The notes under the pieces were generated by a model that searched no databases, was not told the origin of the DNA, and worked only from the letters and a program-made list of their open reading frames with translations. The translations under genes and the position numbers were made by a program. From positions 1-22,560 of the forward strand of contig DCWG01000131.1 in assembly GCA_002327525.1 (NCBI GenBank): a stretch of DNA of 22,560 nucleotides. The letters run 5' to 3'. This document shows, piece by piece, positions 15,934 through 22,560 of the stretch. Within the stretch, counting starts at the first letter, position 1. Each line of letters begins with the position of its first letter. This DNA is from Gammaproteobacteria bacterium UBA2168 (GTDB lineage: Bacteria; Pseudomonadota; Gammaproteobacteria; Pseudomonadales; Azotimanducaceae).

Positions 15934-17715
15934 TCAGTCGATGGATACCAGCGGATCGCCTACCTGCACCGCATCGCCAACGTTGACATAAACCTCATTC
16001 ACCACGCCCTCCACCGGTGCACTCACCTCGGTTTCCATCTTCATCGCCTCCAGCACGATGATGGGTTGGTTCGCCTGCACGCGATCACCAGGATTGACCA
16101 GCACCTTGAATATGTTTCCCGCGAATGCCGCAGCCACGACATCATCCGCAGGAGCTTGCGCATTTGCTGCTACGGCCACCGGCTCCGCGCGAGTCACTTC
16201 TCCCGTTGGCGCAACTTCCACATCGAAGATCTTGCCATTGACCGTTACCCGATAGGAGACCGGGCCGTCATTGATCTGCGGGGTGGTCGCTGGCCCTTCA
16301 TCTACTGCCGTTGTTGCATCGGGAGGCGGTTCGAATGCGCTCGGATCGCCACGGTGCTCGAGAAAGTGCAATCCGATTTGATGAAACAGTGCGTACGTGA
16401 GCACATCGTCGATGCGGTCGTCGGCGAGCTCGAGGTGTTTCTCCAGTGCCAGGCCCTCCAGCTCCGCTGTGAGCGCGTCAAGTTCAGGCTGGAGGTGGTC
16501 GGCCGGTCGTGAACTGATGGCGGCCTCGCCGTTGAGAACCTGCGCCTGCAACTGTACGTTGAGCGGAGCCGGTGTGGCGCCATATTCGCCTTTCAGGACA
16601 CCGGCCGTCTCATGCGTGATGTTCTTGTAGCGCTCGCCCGTCAGAATGTTGATCACCGCCTGCGTGCCGACGATTTGTGAAGTAGGCGTGACCAGGGGAA
16701 TGAAACCGAGATCCTCACGGACACGTGGTATTTCCTCGAGTACGTCGTCCAACCTATCACTCGCGCGTTGCTCTCGCAGCTGATTTTCCAGGTTGGTGAG
16801 CATACCCCCCGGCACTTGTGCGACCAGAATCCGGGAGTCCGTACCTCTGAGGCTGCCTTCGAAACGCGCGTATTTCTTGCGCACGTCGCGGAAATACGCG
16901 GATATTTCCTCCAGCAGTTCGAGATCGAGACCGGTTGCACGATCAGTATCCTGGAACATTGCTACCAGTGATTCCGTGGACGAGTGCCCGTAAGTCATGC
17001 TCATGGATGAGATGGCGCAGTCGACATTGTCGATGCCCGCCTCAATACACTTCAGGTAAGTGGCTGTAGAAAGCCCGGTTGTCGCATGGCACTGCATGTG
17101 GATGGGCAGGCTGATCGATTCCTTCAATCGCGATACCAGCTCGAAACCGACGTACGGCCGCAACAGACCCGCCATGTCCTTGATGCAGATCGAGTGAGCG
17201 CCCATGTCCTCGATCTCGCGCGCGAGATCCACCCACAAATCGAGTGTATGTATATGACTCACGGTATAGGAGATCGCACCCTGCGCATGCCCTCCCACCT
17301 CGACAGCGGCACCGATGGCCGTTTGCAGATTCCGGGGGTCGTTCATGGCGTCGAAGATGCGGAACACATCAACGCCATTGCTGGCGGCGCGCTCGATGAA
17401 AGCACGCACCACGTCGTCTGCGTAGTGGCGGTATCCGAGCAGGTTCTGGCCTCGCAGCAGCATCTGTTGCGGCGTATTGGGCATCGCTGCCTTGAGTTTG
17501 CGAATACGCTCCCATGGGTCCTCGCCCAGGTAGCGGATGCAGGCATCGAACGTCGCACCACCCCAGGATTCCATCGACCAGAAGCCTACCCGATCGAGCT
17601 TCGCCGCAATCGGCAGCATGTCCTCCAAACGCATGCGTGTAGCGAGTAAACTCTGATGCGCATCGCGCAGCACCAGTTCCGTGACGCCGAGTGGTGATGC
17701 CTTCATCTCACTCAT
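15934..17715 (-). CDS. oadA: Oxaloacetate decarboxylase alpha subunit (carboxyltransferase-biotin)
   Basis: OadA takes CO2 from oxaloacetate onto biotin. The 593-residue protein has an N-terminal carboxyltransferase TIM barrel with [15 protein letters not shown] near residues 15-29 and [10 protein letters not shown] carrying the metal-binding histidines. A conserved carboxylase domain follows, then an Ala/Pro-rich linker and a C-terminal biotinyl domain with EAMKMETE; biotin attaches to Lys559. The ATG at 17715 is preferred because family similarity begins just after it and AGGAG lies upstream; an ATG at 17748 adds 11 residues. It is the middle gene of oadGAB. A pyruvate carboxylase B subunit is nearly identical in architecture, but the operon supports OadA. 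Confidence 0.95.
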   Translation of the reverse strand: MSEMKASPLGVTELVLRDAHQSLLATRMRLEDMLPIAAKLDRVGFWSMESWGGATFDACIRYLGEDPWERIRKLKAAMPNTPQQMLLRGQNLLGYRHYADDVVRAFIERAASNGVDVFRIFDAMNDPRNLQTAIGAAVEVGGHAQGAISYTVSHIHTLDLWVDLAREIEDMGAHSICIKDMAGLLRPYVGFELVSRLKESISLPIHMQCHATTGLSTATYLKCIEAGIDNVDCAISSMSMTYGHSSTESLVAMFQDTDRATGLDLELLEEISAYFRDVRKKYARFEGSLRGTDSRILVAQVPGGMLTNLENQLREQRASDRLDDVLEEIPRVREDLGFIPLVTPTSQIVGTQAVINILTGERYKNITHETAGVLKGEYGATPAPLNVQLQAQVLNGEAAISSRPADHLQPELDALTAELEGLALEKHLELADDRIDDVLTYALFHQIGLHFLEHRGDPSAFEPPPDATTAVDEGPATTPQINDGPVSYRVTVNGKIFDVEVAPTGEVTRAEPVAVAANAQAPADDVVAAAFAGNIFKVLVNPGDRVQANQPIIVLEAMKMETEVSAPVEGVVNEVYVNVGDAVQVGDPLVSID

Positions 17716-17790
17716 CGTTTCTTCTTCTCCTAGAAAAACTCCGATCAAAAAAACACTGACTATTCATCGATGGCCGGTTCGACCGCCGCG

Positions 17791-18018
17791 TCAGGAATCG
17801 CCATCCACACGCTTGCCGCGGTGCCGATGTCGATGAACTGCCGCGCTGATAGCGACCAGTTCCTCCTCACTCACCGCACTCGCCTCCTCCAAACTCCATC
17901 TTGCCAGCAGATAGGACATCGCCGTGGTTGCCAATATCAGAAGCGTGAGAAACAAAATAACCGTGCCCATTCCCGCGAGCATCAGTTCGATTCCAGTCAT
18001 CAGAACATCTGAGTGCAT
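17791..18018 (-). CDS. oadG: Oxaloacetate decarboxylase gamma subunit
   Basis: OadG is a small single-span membrane protein that holds the alpha and beta subunits together and carries metal-binding residues near its C-terminus. This one has 75 residues: one hydrophobic helix at about residues 8-35 (ELMLAGMGTVILFLTLLILA), a helical cytoplasmic part, and a His-rich end (HRHRHRGKR) that could bind Zn2+. The ATG at 18018 is chosen because AGAGGA precedes it by six bases; the ATG at 18024 abuts that site. It leads the operon, 75 bases before oadA. Confidence 0.88.
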   Translation of the reverse strand: MHSDVLMTGIELMLAGMGTVILFLTLLILATTAMSYLLARWSLEEASAVSEEELVAISAAVHRHRHRGKRVDGDS

Positions 18019-18057
18019 GATCATTCCTCTTGAAGCTGCAGTATAGCGCGCCGCACG

Positions 18058-18777
18058 CTATCTTATGGCACAGCGCACAGCTGTCCAGCCTTGCGGATTG
18101 CGCAGCGTCAGATAACCCCCGGCGACAATGGCCGCACCACCAACGAGGATGCGCGAGCCTGGCACCTCGTGCCAAGTGAGCCAGATGCCGATCAGGAGAC
18201 TCACCGGTAACGTATAGAACACGAGTACGGCGGAAGTCTCCACACCTGCAAAGCGCCGGTTGCTGATGCAGAGCACAGCCCAGCGCAGCGCTGAGCCGAG
18301 TATCGCCCAGACCGCGGGAGACATATCGACTGCGGTTGAATTCAGCACCACGACCACTCCGCCGAAGGATACGAGAATGGCAAACTAGCCTAGCAGGCCC
18401 ACGGATTCACCGAGTAGAGGTCGAGACAGGAGCACGATCATGACCGGAGACACGTGGGTCAGCATGATGACCGTCACCAGAGGCACGTGCGCGAGCCCGT
18501 AGAAGAAGGCGAAATTGGCTCCCGCGGTCAGCACTCCGCGCACCAGTTGCCATCTCCACCGGGGTGTCACAAGCGTCGACAATCCACCCTGACGGTGAAC
18601 CAGCAACAGCGCGATCGGCAATGCGAATACACAGCGCAGCATGACGATTTGTGTAGTTGCATAGCTGTCACTCAACGCCTTGACGGAGATGTCGATGGTC
18701 GATCCTGCCAGCATAGCCAGGCACATATAAAACGCGCCGAGCGCCACCCAGGGTGAGTCCTCAGAGGTGGGGGGCAT
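18058..18777 (-). pseudogene. Disrupted EamA/DMT-family transporter
   Basis: The first half, from ATG 18777, is a normal EamA repeat with helices around VALGAFYMCLAMLAG, IVMLRCVFALPIALLLVH and VTVIMLTHVSPVMIVLLSRP, running into GESVGLLG. A TAG at 18385-18387 then stops the frame where relatives often have Trp. Directly after it, in the same frame, homology resumes with FAILVSFGGVVVVLN. The second repeat is also shortened: VFYTLPVSLLIG runs straight into IWLTWHEVPGSRILVGGAAI, skipping roughly 50 residues. The total is about 240 codons instead of about 290. With both a stop and an internal loss it is almost surely inactive. The final stop is at 18058. Confidence 0.88.
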
Positions 18778-18825
18778 AGCTCGAGACCACGCCGGATGCG
18801 GCCGGGTTCCTACGCCCGGTGCGGT

Positions 18826-18854
18826 ATGACATTTACCAACACTTCGAGTACCAT
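18826..18854 (+). promoter_or_regulatory. Promoter of tRNA-Arg(ACG)
   Basis: ATGACA (18826-18831), a 17-base spacer and TACCAT (18849-18854) are followed by a GC-rich discriminator, GCGCGCCC, and the tRNA starts 14 bases after the -10. GC-rich discriminators are typical of stringently controlled stable-RNA promoters in proteobacteria. Confidence 0.65.
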
Positions 18855-18868
18855 GCGCGCCCTTCGAC

Positions 18869-18945
18869 GCACCCGTGGCCAAACTGGATAAGGCACTGGT
18901 CTACGAAACCAGGGATTACAGGTTCGAATCCTGTCGGGTGCGCCA
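18869..18945 (+). tRNA. tRNA-Arg, anticodon ACG
   Basis: A 77-base cloverleaf with encoded CCA. The acceptor GCACCCG/CGGGTGC is perfect, and the anticodon stem CTGGT/ACCAG encloses loop CTACGAA with anticodon ACG (A34 is usually edited to inosine, reading CGU, CGC and CGA). The T-arm ACAGGTTCGAATCCTGT is canonical. It faces away from the broken EamA gene. Confidence 0.97.
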
Positions 18946-19522
18946 TCGCCTCCTCCACAGGCTCAATCACGGTGTCTGTAGCATTTCTAAACCACAAGAT
19001 TATCCGTCTTCTCGCTGTTCAGCGCCGGTGGTTAGACACCTTGTTCAATGCGAGCATTTTTTTGGCTGTTCGACTGACACGTACCACTCCAGCACACATG
19101 CTCCACTGACGTCCGGACGTGTGATGCGCGTCAGTGTCACGCGCTTCGCTCAACCCACTCTGAAATTTGCATCCGTACACTGTACACATACGCTTTCCAT
19201 CCTCGATTGATTGTGCTTCGAATCCGTCCGCAGCGTTTGTGCTGAGGGATTCCGCGAGCGAATTATCCGCACGGTTCAGGCGCGTTGAGAGCGCACAATG
19301 CGGAACGGGTTGTCCCTACTCAGGCTCATGGGCGCTCGTTCACCCATTGCTCACGCTACCGTAGGGACAGTGCCGCGGGTACGTTGTGACAACACTCTCA
19401 TCGTGGAGATGCTTCAGACATCACTGCGGTACGCAGTACATCTCATAATTCCCGACAAGCGCAAGACATGCCGATCGCCGTGAGTAATCGGCGTCACTCG
19501 GGAAAGTGGAATATGACGAACG
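18946..19522. other. Gene-free interval of about 580 bases
   Basis: No convincing gene on either strand; open frames here are short and lack recognisable motifs. It contains a perfect 12-base palindrome, ACGTCCGGACGT, at 19109-19120, an inverted repeat GTACA-C-TGTAC at 19175-19185, and a hairpin CGCCG/CGGCG at 19476-19493. No repeat of the tRNA-Arg 3' end is seen, so there is no sign of a left attachment site. It may be decayed sequence. Confidence 0.5.
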
Positions 19523-19765
19523 TCAACTTTTCTTGAACAGACCGACGATCCAAAGTAGCAGCACGGCACCGACCGTTGCGGTCACTATCGAACCCAGCAT
19601 GCCTCCGGCCGAGATGCCGAGTAGCCCGAACGCAAATCCTCCCACCATGGAGCCGATGACACCGACCATGATGTTACCGAGCAGACCAAACCCGCCGCCT
19701 TTCATGATGTTTCCGGCAAGCCATCCCGCCAGTGCACCGACCACCAAAAACGCAATCACACCCAT
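19523..19765 (-). CDS. GlsB/YeaQ/YmgE-family small membrane protein
   Basis: An 80-residue, glycine-rich inner-membrane protein with three hydrophobic segments (about residues 3-20, 27-48 and 54-76). GALAGWLAGNIMKGGGFGLL, GNIMVGVIGSMVGGF and the closing GAVLLLWIVGLFKK are standard for the transglycosylase-associated (PF04226) family. Members are often stress-induced, but their function is not known; the transglycosylase name is historical. It stands alone, with GAGAGAAG before the ATG as a likely ribosome binding site. Confidence 0.93.
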   Translation of the reverse strand: MGVIAFLVVGALAGWLAGNIMKGGGFGLLGNIMVGVIGSMVGGFAFGLLGISAGGMLGSIVTATVGAVLLLWIVGLFKKS

Positions 19766-19797
19766 GTTCTTCTCTCTTACATAGATTGCAAAAGCTC

Positions 19798-19826
19798 ATT
19801 ATTTCGGAATTATGATTATTTCACAA
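19798..19826 (-). promoter_or_regulatory. Probable promoter of the GlsB-like gene
   Basis: On the minus strand TTGTGA (19821-19826), a 17-base spacer and AATAAT (19798-19803) lie in an AT-rich leader, about 32 bases before the start codon. The boxes match consensus at 4 and 5 of 6 positions. Confidence 0.45.
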
Positions 19827-19948
19827 CCTCATGTTTTAAAAGGGTTTTTTCTTTGAATCCTATCTGTCGACGCGCGCCCACCAACCCCGGCGCTGTCTTT
19901 GAGCTTAGAACAGCCCACCACGTGCTATGCTTGAACACTCGCTTCGGA

Positions 19949-19954
19949 TAATAT
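19949..19954 (+). promoter_or_regulatory. Possible -10 box for the SRP RNA
   Basis: TAATAT is followed by GCGCGCCCGG, the same GC-rich discriminator seen at the tRNA-Arg(ACG) promoter. No good -35 lies at standard spacing; TTGAAC at 19931 is too close. The start would precede the mature RNA by about 35 bases, implying a processed leader. Confidence 0.35.
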
Positions 19955-19994
19955 GCGCGCCCGGCTGGACAACGCACTCGTTTCCAGCGGTCAA

Positions 19995-20107
19995 TGGCGA
20001 CCCTTTCCGGTCCCCTCGCAACGACAGGTTGTGAACTCCGCCAGGCCCGGAAGGGAGCAACGGTAGCAGCGGACTCGTGTGCCGAGGTGTGGCTGGAAGG
20101 GTTGCCT
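19995..20107 (+). ncRNA. ffs: Signal recognition particle RNA (4.5S type)
   Basis: This RNA binds Ffh to target membrane proteins to the translocon. It is about 113 bases, the size of the short bacterial form. The universally conserved Ffh-binding region is clear: CCAGGCCCGGAAGGGAGCAA with the GGAA tetraloop, followed by CGGTAGC (about 20041-20067). The ends pair as one long hairpin: GGCGACCCTTTCC at the 5' end with GGAAGGGTTGCC at the 3' end. Exact ends are estimated from this pairing. Only about 25 bases separate it from the tRNA-Ser gene, so the two may share a transcript. Confidence 0.95.
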
Positions 20108-20132
20108 CCATTGTTACCCATAGTTGTGTTAC

Positions 20133-20220
<88 letters not shown>

Positions 20221-20489
20221 GACAGTCTTCAAAGTTTCTCCATCTCTGCCTGCCCGATACATAAGTCTTTATAAATCAAACTATTGGACGGGATTCTCAG
20301 CCAGGATCGGCTCTCAAATAGCACCTGAGAGAGCTTTCACGCGCCAAGGGCACGACGGTTTCTCTGATTCGGAATTCGCCGATACGGTTTGGGGCGGGTT
20401 TTGAGGATCAATTAGCAGTCAATGGTGACTCGCTGGAAGAGGCAGTTGCGATAGGTGGGCAGATCCGGATTCAGATCAGAAACAAGCTT
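20221..20489. other. Interval between tRNA-Ser and the recombinase module
   Basis: No gene I can support. On the minus strand the frame of the 67-residue gene continues past its TAG for 24 more codons, ending at TAA near 20418. No repeat of the tRNA-Ser 3' end is visible in the window. Confidence 0.45.
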
Positions 20490-20693
20490 CTAGGAATGAA
20501 GCGCTGTGTCAGAAAGGGTTTGCAACATCAGCCACCAACCTCGCGTCAGTTCGGGTGACTCGCCTTCTGCGATGGCTGCATCGGACAATACCTGGAGAAC
20601 ACATCCGATGTTGTGCAGGGTCTCTTCTGGCGTCTCCCCTGTGAGGATGCATCGTCTAGATACTTCTTGTTCCTCCGAACCGTGAACGCTCAT
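20490..20693 (-). CDS. Small protein of the recombinase operon, 67 residues
   Basis: No firm family assignment. The ATG at 20693 overlaps the recombinase stop as ATGA, a strong sign that it is a real, translationally coupled gene. The protein has a hydrophilic N-terminus and then a helical core: LTGETPEETLHNIGCVLQVL and a second helix around GWWLMLQTLSDTAL. This pattern faintly resembles small DUF3077-like helical proteins, but I would not name it. The TAG stop is followed in the same frame by 24 protein-like codons (DLNPDLPTYRNCLFQRVTID and then Cys, TAA), so the protein may once have been about 92 residues long. Confidence 0.6.
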   Translation of the reverse strand: MSVHGSEEQEVSRRCILTGETPEETLHNIGCVLQVLSDAAIAEGESPELTRGWWLMLQTLSDTALHS

Positions 20694-22333
20694 GGGTGAG
20701 CCTCCTGTCCAGCTGGCGGAAATCCATAGAGATGTCGTTGTTCCTCGAAACTGAGTGGGATCCGTGTCTGTTTGGTCAGTCGTTCCAGAATCAGGTCAGG
20801 TGGCTGCGTTCCCTCCAGGATGCCCAGCTGGATATCGGGTGCCAGATAAATCAGTTGGTGGATTCTGGCGAGATAACGGTGTTCTCGATCCAGTTTGTGT
20901 GCGAGGTCATTGAAAGTAGCAACATCTGGCTCTTTTAGCATCTCATGCCATCGATAGGCCTCGGTGAGAGCGCTGACCAGCGTTGGGTCGAGATGGTTGG
21001 CTCTGTTCGTGCCGTATACGACGAGTTTCTTACCGTGTTGGCATTGCTTAATGCGAACGCTCACCTCGAAAACATAGGAGCCGGTTCCGGTAACACCTAA
21101 CGGTTTAAAAAGCGCATCCAGGTTGAGGGTGATGCGCAGTGCGGTGTCGGTTAGCTCCACACGCGCTAACAGCGACCGAAGATTTTTGTATTCCCCCGTT
21201 TGCAACAGGTTCGTGTGCTTTTCGATCAAAGTATTGAGCCGGGCGATTATTTTCGTCGACGGGTCCGGCAGTTTATTAATGAGTTTGTGGGGAGAACTCA
21301 GTAGCGCGAGGAGGGCTTCAATCACGGCTTGTTCGACCTCCTGGGCGGGCACACGGGCCAGCGTCGTCGACTTGCCTCCATAGAGCACCTGCTGACTGAC
21401 GTAGTAGCGATATCGCTGATTGTGCCGTCGGGTGTGAGAGGGCGTCATACGATGGCCATCGGCATCGTAGAGCAAACCCGCTAGCAGACTCCGTGAGCAT
21501 CCGCGGGTGCTGTAACCCGTCTTACCCTCATCCAGTTTCTGTTGGGCTGTATTAAAGAGGTTGGACTGTACGATGCCCTTGTGCTGACCTTCGTAGAGGG
21601 TATCGCCCTGGCGCACCTTGCCGATATAGAGCGGGTTGCGCAGGAGGGTGTATAGGGCGCCGCGTGAAAAGGGGCGGCCGCCGGTCACGCAACCCCGGCG
21701 ATTTTTGCGCTGTTTGCTCACGTATCCGGCGTTATCCAGGTCCGCCTTGAGCAACCGAACAGATCCAAGGTCCCGATATCGTGTGAATATGAATCGGACT
21801 ACTTCTGCTTCATCTGGATTGACGATGAGCTGCCGATCGTTAATGTCATAACCGAGCGGCACGATCCCTCCCATCCACATCCCTTTTTGCTTTGAAGCCG
21901 CAATCTTGTCGCGGATACGCTCGCCGGTGATTTCCCGCTCAAATTGCGCGAAGGAGAGCAATACGTTCAATGTCAACCGCCCCATGGAGGTGGTGGTATT
22001 AAAAGGTTGCGTAACGGCCACAACCGAGACCTCGTGAGCATCGAAGTGCTCAATGAGTTTGGCGAAGTCGGCCAGGGATCGGGTGAGTCGATCGATTTTG
22101 TAGACCACGACGACCTGAATACGACCCGCATCGATGTGCTCGAGCAATCGCTGTACGCCAGGCCGATCGAGAGTGCCACCGGAATATCCACCGTCGTCGT
22201 AATGCTCCTTGAGTGTTTTCCATCCCTGGCTTTTCACATACGCTTCGCACGCCTCCCGCTGAGCTTCGAGGGAATTGAAATCCTGATCCAGACCTTCTTC
22301 GGAAGATTTTCGGGTGTAGATGGCGCACTTCAT
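20690..22333 (-). CDS. Large serine recombinase (resolvase/invertase N-domain)
   Basis: Large serine recombinases cut and join DNA at short attachment sites to integrate or excise elements. The 547-residue protein has a catalytic resolvase domain: YTRKSSEEG with nucleophile Ser10, an arginine network including Arg8 and DRLTR at 81-85, and LLSFAQFEREITGERIR (125-141) at the dimer helix. A recombinase domain follows (GYDINDRQLIVNPDEAEVVR, SRGALYTLLRNPLYIGKVRQ). Where most relatives have a four-cysteine zinc ribbon, this one has LLAGLLYDADGHRMTPSHTR and RYRYYV without the cysteines. It overlaps a DUF2924 gene upstream and a small gene downstream by ATGA. Confidence 0.92.
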   Translation of the reverse strand: MKCAIYTRKSSEEGLDQDFNSLEAQREACEAYVKSQGWKTLKEHYDDGGYSGGTLDRPGVQRLLEHIDAGRIQVVVVYKIDRLTRSLADFAKLIEHFDAHEVSVVAVTQPFNTTTSMGRLTLNVLLSFAQFEREITGERIRDKIAASKQKGMWMGGIVPLGYDINDRQLIVNPDEAEVVRFIFTRYRDLGSVRLLKADLDNAGYVSKQRKNRRGCVTGGRPFSRGALYTLLRNPLYIGKVRQGDTLYEGQHKGIVQSNLFNTAQQKLDEGKTGYSTRGCSRSLLAGLLYDADGHRMTPSHTRRHNQRYRYYVSQQVLYGGKSTTLARVPAQEVEQAVIEALLALLSSPHKLINKLPDPSTKIIARLNTLIEKHTNLLQTGEYKNLRSLLARVELTDTALRITLNLDALFKPLGVTGTGSYVFEVSVRIKQCQHGKKLVVYGTNRANHLDPTLVSALTEAYRWHEMLKEPDVATFNDLAHKLDREHRYLARIHQLIYLAPDIQLGILEGTQPPDLILERLTKQTRIPLSFEEQRHLYGFPPAGQEAHP

Positions 22334-22560
22334 GTCTTCAATCCAAAAAACGCCGGGCCGGACCAGCGGGTTCCTGTAATCTTCCGGGCCACGGCGGAAA
22401 GGCTGGTATAGGTCTTGTCCCGATAGATGAAACCTGATTCTTCGACCGTAACCTCATGGGTTTGGTTACCCCATTCGCGAAATAGGCGCGCGCCGGGGTG
22501 CAGGCGTGCATGCTTTGGAAGCCGTCCGGATGGTTTTTGGTCAGCGACAATTAGAACTTT
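22330..22560 (-). CDS. DUF2924-domain protein (C-terminal part, cut by window edge)
   Basis: The frame is open from the right edge and gives 76 residues. The C-terminal block is typical DUF2924: ARLFREWGNQTHEVTVEESG, then YRDKTYTSLSAVARKITGTR and WSGPAFFGLK before the stop. This domain is usually found directly upstream of serine recombinases in integrated elements, as here. Its biochemical role is unknown; the basic, strand-rich end suggests nucleic acid binding, which is inference. The stop overlaps the recombinase start as ATGA, so the two are translated from one message. No start codon is visible. Confidence 0.88.
   Translation of the reverse strand, partial: KVLIVADQKPSGRLPKHARLHPGARLFREWGNQTHEVTVEESGFIYRDKTYTSLSAVARKITGTRWSGPAFFGLKT

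Overview
The window looks like chromosomal DNA from a gammaproteobacterium. It is moderately GC-rich, and its sufBCDS-A-T-E iron-sulphur operon, oadGAB sodium-pump operon, small SRP RNA and HpaR-like regulator all fit that group. The family assignments come from motif recognition by eye; no database search was run.

Layout. (1) Positions 2-4953, plus strand: a tightly coupled suf operon consisting of the 3' part of sufB, then sufC, sufD, sufS, sufA, sufT and sufE. Most junctions overlap by a few bases. (2) Positions 4925-9345, minus strand: a block transcribed toward suf. It holds a CaiB/BaiF CoA-transferase, a wrecked luciferase-like (LLM) oxidoreductase, an intact amidase and two small glycosyltransferases. 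The last of these overlaps the end of sufE tail to tail. (3) Positions 9346-10646: a doubtful 98-residue ORF and a HupE/UreJ-type membrane protein. (4) Positions 10727-12220, minus strand: a malonyl-CoA synthetase (MatB). (5) Positions 12297-14016: a decayed zone. It contains an RND-efflux scar in which the start of the adaptor gene is joined to the end of the pump gene, a gene-free interval that could encode a structured small RNA with its own -10 box and terminator, an HpaR-like MarR regulator with a palindromic operator candidate, and an IS3-type transposase remnant. (6) Positions 14091-18018, minus strand: oadG-oadA-oadB, a SPOR-domain secreted protein and tRNA-Arg(CCT). (7) Positions 18058-20220: a broken EamA transporter, tRNA-Arg(ACG), a GlsB/YeaQ-type membrane protein, the SRP RNA and tRNA-Ser(GGA). 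(8) Positions 20490-22560, minus strand: a DUF2924 protein, a large serine recombinase and a 67-residue protein joined by ATGA overlaps. This is probably part of a mobile element that continues past the right edge.

The intact genes cover Fe-S cluster assembly, oxaloacetate decarboxylation coupled to Na+ export, and acyl-CoA/amide metabolism. The striking general feature is local decay. Four separate gene ruins (LLM oxidoreductase, RND pump, IS3 transposase, EamA transporter) lie among intact genes. The most interesting undescribed candidate is the structured RNA at about 12764-13006. Next come the recombinase module with its cysteine-free linker and the exact RND deletion junction.
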